DNA from: JALJPB01 sp963933115
GTDB lineage: Bacteria > Pseudomonadota > Gammaproteobacteria > Enterobacterales > Alteromonadaceae
Length of the DNA: 44,444 bases
Direction of reading: 5' to 3'
NCBI GenBank assembly: GCA_963933115.1
Contig: CAWVSL010000019.1
Coordinates: forward strand, 1 to 44,444
Shown: in pieces, positions 35,199-42,494 of the stretch
How positions within the stretch are numbered: position 1 is the stretch's first letter
Layout: each line of letters starts with the position of its first letter
The notes under the pieces: model-generated
What the model was told of the DNA's origin: nothing
Databases searched by the model: none
The model's input: only the letters and a program-made list of their open reading frames with translations
Program-made: the position numbers and the translations under genes

Positions 35199-35713
35199 AT
35201 GAGTGAATCAGCTTCTACCTACCCTAGCTCTAAATTCACAAGCGCCAGCCCAGTAAGACATGGCGAGCGTATCAACTCTATTGAGATCATGCGTGGTGTC
35301 GCGCTATTGGCATACTGTTAATGAATATCACTGGTATGGTTTCACCCAAGGCCTACAGTAACCCAACCATCTATGGTGGTGTCGAAGGACTGGATCTTTT
35401 GGCTTAGGTAAGCAACCATATGTATTTTTAAGGCATAATGCGGGGTATGTTCTCGACGCTATTCGGCGCCGGCATCATTCTTTTAACATCACGCGTGAAG
35501 CCAGAAGCAACAATCGCCAAATAACCGATATTTATTACCGACGAAATATATTGCTGATTTTTTTGGTATGGCATATGACCATTGATTGTTATGGGCAGGG
35601 ATATCTTGTTCTCCTAAGGCATTGCAGCGCTGTTTCTCTTCCCGTTGCGCAAAGCGGTACCTCGAACCCTGTTGATAATGTGCTTTAGGATATATGCTAT
35701 ATTGTTCGCGTAG
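35199..35713 (+). pseudogene. Decayed DUF418 (YeiB-like) membrane protein gene
   Basis: Starts with a good ribosome site and ATG, giving 40 residues ending ERINSIEIMRGVALLAYC before a stop. Further pieces in shifting frames keep the DUF418 order. LLMNITGMVSPKAYSNPTIYGGVEGLDLL is next, then RGMFSTLFGAGIILLTSR, then DIYYRRNILLIFLVWH, then LFLFPLRKAVPRTLLIMC. At least three frameshifts or stops separate them, and the C-terminal half is gone after 35713. Intact members are polytopic membrane proteins of unknown role. The antisense frame at 35489-35845 is only a shadow. Confidence 0.85.
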
Positions 35714-35950
35714 GATTTTGCCGAACACAAAATACTGATAACGCAACATACTGATAATCAAGCTGCGCAGATCATAAGCACACACAAATACAACATTAAA
35801 AATATTCTTTAAAAAAGTGATTTGCATTTTAAACCATATAATCACAAAATAAATATAGTCTGCTATAAACTGAGAATTCTAAAAAATTTTGGTAGGTGTA
35901 TACGCTTTAAATAAACGCTCAAGGGCTTGCAATAGATACTCCATCTATAT

Positions 35951-36115
35951 TTACTTAATAATTTTACCACTAATATTTTTATTAATAATATAAATGGTTC
36001 CCTCAAGAAAAAAGCTCAGTAATTCTATCTCTTGTTTACTTTTTTTGCTTGATTGTAATCGACCGGCGAATTCTTTTAATAACTCACACTCTAAGTCTGC
36101 ACTTATTCTAGCCAA
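35951..36115 (-). CDS. Small TTG-start protein resembling a ribbon-helix-helix regulator
   Basis: A 54-residue frame from TTG 36115 to TAA 35953-35951. The start is supported by a near-perfect ribosome site AAGGGGG 6 nt upstream. The product begins MARISADLECELLKEFAGRL and continues KQEIELLSFFLEGTIYII. The first strand ISADL and the helix ECELLKEF resemble CopG/Arc-type ribbon-helix-helix proteins, which bind DNA as dimers and often act as antitoxins or plasmid repressors. No toxin gene is next to it. The amino-acid composition and the ribosome site make chance unlikely. Confidence 0.55.
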   Translation of the reverse strand: MARISADLECELLKEFAGRLQSSKKSKQEIELLSFFLEGTIYIINKNISGKIIK

Positions 36116-36907
36116 GATATACCCCCTTAATATATTAAATTAAACTATTACCCATAATCATCATACAAATCATAGATGGTTTACATCTATAAATTATCAA
36201 TATCTTACTTTGTTGCTGATGGGTTATTTAAAATCATCTATTGATAAAAGTCTTTATGATTTATAGTTCCAGATAAGTTAGCCAGATTAGCGAAAGTGGG
36301 ATCAATTAATTCAGTTTTACTTTCCATAGTCTGGCTAAAGTAATTGTTACCTTGTTGTTAACAATAGCCTAGCTTTCTAGATTGGCCACTGAGTTAAATC
36401 AGCTATTACTTTCTTTAGTGTAAAAAATTATAACCGGCCACTAACCCTGGTATTAAAAACTCCCAAGCAGTTAATTAGCCAATTCCCTTCAAGTCCTTAG
36501 CAAAAAATAAAAGTAAATATAGTCACCTCTCATAATATTTTGATGAATAAGCAGCAGATAAAATTGACATAAAAACACTCGTTTTAGTTGCTCTACCCTT
36601 GTAACAAAAACTTGCATAAAAGTCCTACCCGTTGAAGTTCCCAATAGCGCGGATAAAGTATTGTTTATGTTTAGGCTAAGGTCGCACACCCGCTTAATAA
36701 AGATATCGTATTCAACAAAACATATATATTTGTACTTGTCGTTATGTCGTCTACACTTATTAAATTCACAAGTTTAAGTACAACAGGTAAATCAATATTT
36801 TTATGATCTAAAACGTCAAAGTATACGTAATTAATCACATAAACCAGATAGGAGTAAATTAATTATTAGTACTTTAACTGGTTTAATAAATTAGAGGGTA
36901 GCCAACA
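36116..36907. other. Non-coding stretch with traces of dead frames
   Basis: No complete gene. The minus strand at 36250-36480 gives short protein-like pieces (WEFLIPGLVAGYNF, NNYFSQTMESKTELIDPTF) split by stops, which may be remnants of an unidentified gene. The frame at 36489-36689 has no ribosome site or recognisable family. Confidence 0.35.
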
Positions 36908-37000
36908 ATGAAAAAATTAACTAAACGTAATAAACATGTCTGGTATTGCATGATTAAGCCTAAACTAGAACCTAAACAGATAGATCTTAAAGTAAACTAA
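36908..37000 (+). CDS. Possible 30-residue basic peptide
   Basis: ATG 36908 to TAA, preceded by GAGGG about 11 nt upstream. The product starts MKKLTKRNKHVWYCMIKPK and is strongly basic. An 11-nt direct repeat TTAGAGGGTAG lies just before it (36891) and again at 37053. I recognise no family; it may be chance. Confidence 0.2.
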   Translation: MKKLTKRNKHVWYCMIKPKLEPKQIDLKVN

Positions 37001-37028
37001 GCTATTTGATAAATAAGATACTTATAGG

Positions 37029-37053
37029 AGTATTACTCGGTGAAAGTAATACT
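37029..37053. repeat. 9-bp hairpin
   Basis: AGTATTACT and AGTAATACT pair perfectly around a 7-nt loop, 28 bp after the small open frame. No T-run follows. Function unknown. Confidence 0.5.
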
Positions 37054-37135
37054 TAGAGGGTAGTTGATTAGTTGCAAGGGCCAGCACTCTTTAAAGCGCC
37101 AATATTATTGAAGTAAGTCAGCCAAACTAATAGTA

Positions 37136-37162
37136 AAAACGCAAAGAGATCCTTTGCGTTTT
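37136..37162 (-). terminator. Bidirectional terminator after the GH16 gene
   Basis: AAAACGCAAAG and CTTTGCGTTTT form an 11-bp perfect stem with a 5-nt loop and A/T runs on both sides. It lies 30 bp past the stop of the GH16 gene on the minus strand. Confidence 0.85.
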
Positions 37163-37192
37163 AATCATTAATTACTGAAATTACCAAAGACA

Positions 37193-38626
37193 TTATTCAT
37201 ATAGAAGATCATCAATTAAAATAGCCGCTGCAACATTTCCACCGTCTATATTAACAGGGTTCCAAAAAGCAAAGGGGACTGTTAACTGAGTAAAGTCAAC
37301 CTCGGTAAAATCACTTAATGGGATAGTGTATTTCACAAAGCCATCGGTCAATGCTTCTGGTGTGTAATCAGCAAGTCGTAAGCTGGTACTACTCGACACA
37401 CTCTCTACTTTAATTTCAATGTCAGCCAATTCGTCTGGGCGTTCTATCGAAAAGACTAAACTCGTATAGCCGGACATATCTAATGGCTCATCTAAGACTA
37501 AGTAGCCACCACCCCAGCTGTTACCAGGAAAGTCCCATAATAAACTTTTTTCACCATCGATAGCTTTGTCAGCGTTGGTAACTTCAGGTGACGCTGGGCC
37601 ATAGGTTATTAATTCTGATTGGTTAAATAAAGTAAAATCACTATTAAAAAGGTTTGCTAGCGTGTAATAAATTGGCCCGCCCAATGTTTCTGAACCTTCT
37701 TCTACTGCTGGTGCTGGGGGAAATACCACGTCAGAATGTTGATAAACACGTACGTAGTCAACATACATATTTTGAGGGAAAACTGTTGTATCATCAGGTT
37801 GGCCTGGAAGATTACCACCAACCGCTAAATTTAATATCAAATTAAAGCTGCGTTGGTATTCCTTCATGTCGTCTGAAAAAGACTGATAAAAATACTCTAC
37901 GCCGTCTAAACTATAGGCTAATGAAGTTTCGTCCCAGTCTAAAGTGAATTCATGATAGGCATCACTAAAGTCTTCCCCCGTTAAAGAAACTTCACTTTGA
38001 TGTTTTATTTGATAGGAAAAATCGCTGTTAACGTAGTGCAATGTACTGAACATGGTTTCAGGCACACTACCTATAACTTCTACCATGTCAATTTCACCAC
38101 AACCTGGCCACTTTATTTCCGGACGGTTGTCACCCAATAACCAAATAGCCGGTAAAAAACCCTTACCTTTAGGCATTTTTGCCCGAACGACAATTTTACC
38201 ATAACGCATACTTTTTAATGTTTCAGTTGTCAGTCTTGCCGAAGTATAAGTATTGTCTGTAGCGGTTGTTTCTTTTAAAGCGGTAATAACCAATGACGAA
38301 GTCCCATCATCTTCAACAGCAATAGAAGCGTTTTCAGGGTGGTTAGTGTAATTTTGTAGTTCATTATTACCCCAACCTTGGCCAGGAGCTTCCCCTGTAC
38401 CATCACCAAGGTTATATCCCCATATAGAGGGATCAATCTCGGAACCATTAAACTCATCACTCCACAGCAAGGTATAACCCTCGTAAGTTGTTATGATGGT
38501 TTCAGTTTCAGTTTCAGTTTCAGTTTCAGTTTCAGTTTCTATTTCTGTTTCTTTTAACTCATCTTTATCGTCAGCACAAGCAACTAAACCTAAAGACATA
38601 ATTAATAATAAAGTATTATTTTTCAT
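37193..38626 (-). CDS. GH16 glycoside hydrolase lipoprotein (laminarinase/beta-glucanase type)
   Basis: A 477-residue protein. I use ATG 38626: it gives MKNNTLLLIMSLGLVAC with a lipobox, whereas the longer frame spoils it. After the lipid cysteine comes a linker of alternating Glu and Thr. The GH16 domain follows (about 50-300): LLWSDEFNGSEIDPSIW, GWGNNELQNYT, and the catalytic EIDMVE in CGEIDMVEVIG with nucleophile and acid/base glutamates. These are typical of endo-beta-1,3-glucanases. A C-terminal beta-sandwich (about 330-477) ends ILIDDLLYE and is probably a carbohydrate-binding module. It lies 175 bp downstream of a LytTR regulator on the same strand. Confidence 0.92.
   Translation of the reverse strand: MKNNTLLLIMSLGLVACADDKDELKETEIETETETETETETETIITTYEGYTLLWSDEFNGSEIDPSIWGYNLGDGTGEAPGQGWGNNELQNYTNHPENASIAVEDDGTSSLVITALKETTATDNTYTSARLTTETLKSMRYGKIVVRAKMPKGKGFLPAIWLLGDNRPEIKWPGCGEIDMVEVIGSVPETMFSTLHYVNSDFSYQIKHQSEVSLTGEDFSDAYHEFTLDWDETSLAYSLDGVEYFYQSFSDDMKEYQRSFNLILNLAVGGNLPGQPDDTTVFPQNMYVDYVRVYQHSDVVFPPAPAVEEGSETLGGPIYYTLANLFNSDFTLFNQSELITYGPASPEVTNADKAIDGEKSLLWDFPGNSWGGGYLVLDEPLDMSGYTSLVFSIERPDELADIEIKVESVSSSTSLRLADYTPEALTDGFVKYTIPLSDFTEVDFTQLTVPFAFWNPVNIDGGNVAAAILIDDLLYE
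38499..38540. repeat. Hexanucleotide tandem repeat coding an (Glu-Thr)n linker
   Basis: GTTTCA occurs six times in perfect tandem (38499-38534) and a seventh time with one change. On the coding strand it gives alternating Glu and Thr between the lipid anchor and the GH16 domain. As a 6-bp unit it can gain or lose copies without a frameshift, changing linker length. Confidence 0.9.
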
Positions 38627-38744
38627 GCTATTAATCCCTGATTTTTCACATTTATAACGGAGAACGATAAAACAAAAATGAACAAAAAACATTCAGAAAA
38701 AGACTAAACGAACTAAAAACGTGTTGGGGTGGAATAAATTATTA

Positions 38745-38757
38745 ATGTCAGTGACAT
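38745..38757. promoter_or_regulatory. 13-bp palindrome between regulator and GH16 gene
   Basis: ATGTCA-G-TGACAT is perfectly symmetrical and lies about 120 bp upstream of the GH16 start and about 45 bp after the regulator stop. It could be an operator for the GH16 gene. It does not match the usual LytTR direct-repeat pattern. Confidence 0.35.
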
Positions 38758-38801
38758 AAAATAAATAAGCTACTAGTCAAAATAGCTCTGCATAATATAC
38801 C

Positions 38802-39623
38802 TTAGTGGGCAATATACTGTCTGATAACGTCACCGTGACTTCGACTAACTTTTAACTGTTCTCCACAACTAAGAAAAACAAAAAACTCTCCTTTGGTATG
38901 TCTTGTGGCACGTTCTATTTTTGTCATATTAATAATTGTTGAGCGATGGATGCGTTTAAAAAATTGAGGGTCAAGCTGCTCAAGTAAATCCTTCATAGTA
39001 CTTCGCATAACATGGGTTACGCCATCACTATGAACACACATGTAATCTCCGGCAGCATCAATCCAGTCGATATGCTCCATATTAACTAAAGTGACAGTAA
39101 CACCGTCTTTAATCGAAAGTTTGTCAGAATAATGATGACCCTCAGTTATCACTGACTTGAAGGGATCACTTTGTATTAATGCAGATGAGGGCGCTGCATC
39201 AATTTGTCCTAATGCATCTAATAAGTGTTGCTTAATATCACGAAGTGCATTTTTGGAAGAATGAGCTAGAACAGCCCTTTGCACAGCCCTTTCTACTTGT
39301 TTCTCATCCAATGGTTTTAATAAATAATCAACAGCGTTAAGATCAAACGCAGCTACCGCATATTGGTCATAAGCTGTGGTAAAAATTATCATCGGCATAG
39401 TGTGTAAATCTAATGCCTTCACTACTTCAATTCCATTCATACCCGGCATTTGAATATCAAGGAAAATTAAGTCTGGGTGATACTTCGAAACCGAATCTAA
39501 CACCTGACGGCCATTTTTACATTCCGCCACTAATTCTATTTCTGTTATATCGCGTAAATTAGCTTTGAGTAAACGTCTTGCTAAAGATTCATCATCAACA
39601 ATGAGGGTTTTTAATTTAATCAT
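38802..39623 (-). CDS. LytTR-type response regulator
   Basis: A 273-residue regulator. The receiver domain (about 1-120) has KTLIVDDESLARRLL, the phospho-acceptor FLDIQMPGMNG, IIFTTAYD and LLKPLD. The C-terminal LytTR DNA-binding domain (about 170-270) includes DWIDAAGDYMCVHSDGVTHVMRSTMKDLLEQLD, FFKRIHRSTIINM and LKVSRSHGDVIRQYI. ATG 39623 is preferred, with AAGG 11 nt upstream; a GTG at 39632 overlaps the kinase stop but has a poor ribosome site. It is the partner of the sensor kinase directly upstream and probably controls the GH16 gene downstream. Confidence 0.92.
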   Translation of the reverse strand: MIKLKTLIVDDESLARRLLKANLRDITEIELVAECKNGRQVLDSVSKYHPDLIFLDIQMPGMNGIEVVKALDLHTMPMIIFTTAYDQYAVAAFDLNAVDYLLKPLDEKQVERAVQRAVLAHSSKNALRDIKQHLLDALGQIDAAPSSALIQSDPFKSVITEGHHYSDKLSIKDGVTVTLVNMEHIDWIDAAGDYMCVHSDGVTHVMRSTMKDLLEQLDPQFFKRIHRSTIINMTKIERATRHTKGEFFVFLSCGEQLKVSRSHGDVIRQYIAH

Positions 39624-39628
39624 ATTAT

Positions 39629-41272
39629 TCACTGCCTTTTTTGATAGGGTAAACTCATAGCAATTCGAAGGCCATGAGGTACTAAATTTTCTAAAGAAAA
39701 TGTATGTTGTTGGTCAAATAGGGTTTCAAGACGCTGTTGGGTATTGCATAATCCGATACCACTCGGGCTAGGTAATTTACCATTAACTAATTCTGCACCG
39801 GGACCATCGTCACTAACCGATAGTATTAACTGCCCTTTCCTAACTATTGCTGTAATCACAATAGTTCCACCGTTTTCTTGTTCAGCTATAGCGTACTTAA
39901 TCGCGTTTTCAACTAAAGGCTGCAGCATTAAACTGGGCACCAAACATAAGCTAGCGGAAGGTTCAATATCCGTTTCAACAATTAATCGTTCACCAAAACG
40001 TACTTTTTCAATATCCAGATACAAAGTAAGCGCATCTAGCTCCTCCGATAAACTCACCAACTGATCATGGTCACCATGAAGTGAATACCGTAAAAATTTT
40101 GCAAGCTTAGACACCATATTTTTACCTTGCTCTTGATCACCTAGTTTAATTAGGGCGTAAATGGCATTGAGGGTGTTAAACATAAAATGAGGGTTGAGTT
40201 GATAACGTAGCATTTGTAACTGCGCTTCTTTTGCCGATTCTGACGCTTGCAGACTCAATAATTTAGCTTGCTGAGCCTCAACCGTTGCTTCATCTCGTTC
40301 AATCTGAAATAGCATCGCGTATTTAATGCCATGATAGGAGGTTGCCCAACATAAAAATATTAATAAGGAGGTAAAATACCACCCACCAAACTCTCGCCAA
40401 ATACCATGATAATTACCAGTGATATTAGTTGAAGCCGCAATATTAAAATCAAATACCAAGCGTTCCCATGTATTAACCTTGGTTGTTTGGCTTTGAGTTT
40501 CAGCACTGTGGTTACTGTTATTATGATCTTCCAACTTTAGACGAACCGGTATACCTGCATCAGGTGAGTACACCCAAACACTTAAAGCACTGTTAGAAAT
40601 ATTGATAGGGATTTCACTAGCGAAACCGTTAGTGGTACTCATGGTAGTACCAGCCCATGCTTCTGCATATGCTAACTTAGTAGTGACGGCTACATTACCT
40701 CCTCGTCCACTAGGATCGGGTTCAATGGTAGTATATGTACCGCCAAAATCTGTGAGTTTATAGTTAACCCCTACCTGGTCAAAACTAACAGGTAAATCAA
40801 TTTGTTGTAGCCCTCTGCCCTCAGTAAAATTTACATTTATATCAGTTCCACTGAAACGTGAGTCTGATTCACCAAAATTTATGTCGTCCCAATAATATTT
40901 TTTTTCACCGCTACTAGCACCGTCTGTACCAAAATTAAAAAATATAGTGGCTTTATCAAACACCCAATCAGGGTCTTTAAGGTTTTCTGGTGAACTTGAG
41001 GCTAGGACAATTGACAAGAATAACTGAATTCGAATTACGGTCCAAAGCAATGCGATCAGTACAATAGACAAAGCACCAATAATTGTCCTACCAATATATG
41101 GTTTATTCCATTGATAAAGAAAAACTTGCCGAAGAATTAAGCTGAAAAGTACACCAAGAAGTGACTGTAGCAAGCCATGAATATTATTTGTCAAAACATC
41201 AGTAGTGGTATACCAAAGGGTAAGTGCCAAGTAAGTAATTATTGACAGTGTTAACCAGCCAAAAATTTGCAA
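39629..41272 (-). CDS. LytS-type histidine kinase with embedded carbohydrate-module-like periplasmic domain
   Basis: Numbering is from TTG 41272. Three membrane helices lie at about 7-25, 34-54 and 62-90. Residues 92-288 form an inserted domain with no kinase homology. A fourth helix follows (297-321), then a coiled segment (325-355), the His_kinase box LNPHFMFNTLNAIYALI with His362, and an ATPase domain (LQPLVENAIKYAIAEQE, SDDGPG). The insert matches the beta-sandwich repeats of marine laminarinases: FDKATIFFNFGTDGAS, EKKYYWDDINFG, then DLPVSFDQVGVNYKLTDFGG, VWVYSPDAGIPVRLKLEDH and NTWERLVFDFN. By topology it is periplasmic. Upstream of the TTG the frame stays open with a family-like N-terminus (NKTKTSKSKLFWGLQIFGW) back to an ATT at 41332 that has GGAG 8 nt before it, so the true protein may be 20 residues longer. 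Confidence 0.88.
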   Translation of the reverse strand: MQIFGWLTLSIITYLALTLWYTTTDVLTNNIHGLLQSLLGVLFSLILRQVFLYQWNKPYIGRTIIGALSIVLIALLWTVIRIQLFLSIVLASSSPENLKDPDWVFDKATIFFNFGTDGASSGEKKYYWDDINFGESDSRFSGTDINVNFTEGRGLQQIDLPVSFDQVGVNYKLTDFGGTYTTIEPDPSGRGGNVAVTTKLAYAEAWAGTTMSTTNGFASEIPINISNSALSVWVYSPDAGIPVRLKLEDHNNSNHSAETQSQTTKVNTWERLVFDFNIAASTNITGNYHGIWREFGGWYFTSLLIFLCWATSYHGIKYAMLFQIERDEATVEAQQAKLLSLQASESAKEAQLQMLRYQLNPHFMFNTLNAIYALIKLGDQEQGKNMVSKLAKFLRYSLHGDHDQLVSLSEELDALTLYLDIEKVRFGERLIVETDIEPSASLCLVPSLMLQPLVENAIKYAIAEQENGGTIVITAIVRKGQLILSVSDDGPGAELVNGKLPSPSGIGLCNTQQRLETLFDQQHTFSLENLVPHGLRIAMSLPYQKRQ

Positions 41273-41332
41273 ACCCCAAAAGAGCTTACTTTTAGACGTC
41301 TTGGTTTTATTTAAGAAAGATGACCAAAAAAT

Positions 41333-41952
41333 AACTATAACTCCATGTTTAAAATATTAATTTTTTATTATTTCACCCAATATAGCAACGACATTAGTTA
41401 TATTACCATGATTGATTTTTGGCTGATTACAGCCGCATATATCTAATGATTATCCCTATGACACGTACAGGTTAATCCATTTAAAATTAGTCGTTATCAA
41501 AAACGAAATCGATACGCCATGGACCACACAAATTAATAATCGAATAAAAACAACTTTATTTTATTCTAATACTATAATAAATAGATGAATAAGTATAATA
41601 ATGATAATCCTCGTAACCTTATCTTCTATAATTATTGTTTAGGTTTATTTAACTATTCAGATGCTAAAACTAAGGGTATAAACTCGAACAAATAACTGTC
41701 TATCTCTAACGTAAACACTATTATTATTAATTACCACACCTTACCACTGTCCAATATCAATTTTAAACTGTAACGACAAGAAGTAACTAAAGTTACTTCA
41801 GAAAGGAATAAACGAGTAACCAGCCAATAATTGATATGTTTTCATCACAAAAAAATGACAACTTATTGGTAAATTGGACGTTAAATTTGGCAGCATCAAG
41901 TCCAATAGTTATATCGTTATAATTAAGAGTTTCTAGATGCATAGGGATAATT
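41333..41952. other. Divergent intergenic region, no gene seen
   Basis: A 620-bp A/T-rich gap between the divergent kinase and H-NOX genes. It must hold both promoters, but no strong promoter boxes, terminators or small frames stand out. Confidence 0.5.
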
Positions 41953-42489
41953 ATGAAGGGTATTATTTTTTCTGAGTTTATAGAGCTTGTTGAAAAAACA
42001 TTTGGTCTAGCGGTCTGTCAAAATATGCTAGATGAAAATAATGACGAAGGTATATACTCATCTACCGGAACTTATAATCATTTAGATTTAATAAAACTAA
42101 TTATTTCACTGAGTAAATTAACAAATATTAGTGTAGAGACTTTACAAAAAATCTATGGTAAATCGGCATTTATAGGCTTATTAAAGAGTATGCCTAATCT
42201 TAAGCTAGACTCAGAATCGACCTTTGAATTTATAACTCAAGTCGAACAATATATCCATGTAGAGGTCAAAAAGTTATATCCGGAGTCTAGTCCCCCTAAG
42301 TTTGAACTTATATCGACCAGTGAATATGAGATGACGTTAGATTATATTTCTGCTCGCTGCCTGTCTTATGTATGTTTTGGTCTTATCGAAGGTTGTGCTG
42401 AGTACTTTAATGAAAAAATCAATATCCAAATGCACGCAATTCAAGCAGATGGTTCTCAAGTTCGCTTTACATTAAAAAAGTATAGGTGA
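41953..42489 (+). CDS. H-NOX haem nitric-oxide sensor
   Basis: A 178-residue haem-binding sensor. Start ATG follows AGGGATAATT. It matches the H-NOX fold: MKGIIFSEFIELVEKTFG, GIYSSTGTYNHLDLIKLI, the proximal histidine His102 in YIHVEVKKLYP, and the haem-propionate motif Y131-x-S133-x-R135 (YISAR). Position 140, a tyrosine in O2-binding H-NOX proteins, is Val, so the pocket should prefer NO over O2. The kinase gene follows directly, the usual partner arrangement. NO binding is expected to inhibit that kinase. Confidence 0.95.
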   Translation: MKGIIFSEFIELVEKTFGLAVCQNMLDENNDEGIYSSTGTYNHLDLIKLIISLSKLTNISVETLQKIYGKSAFIGLLKSMPNLKLDSESTFEFITQVEQYIHVEVKKLYPESSPPKFELISTSEYEMTLDYISARCLSYVCFGLIEGCAEYFNEKINIQMHAIQADGSQVRFTLKKYR

Positions 42490-42494
42490 TACCA

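Noticed and set aside
35489..35845. 118-residue minus-strand open frame
   Set aside because: It is antisense to the DUF418 remnant, whose plus-strand pieces match a known family; the frame has no ribosome site.
36489..36689. 66-residue minus-strand frame
   Set aside because: No ribosome site, no recognisable family, in an A/T-rich eroded stretch.
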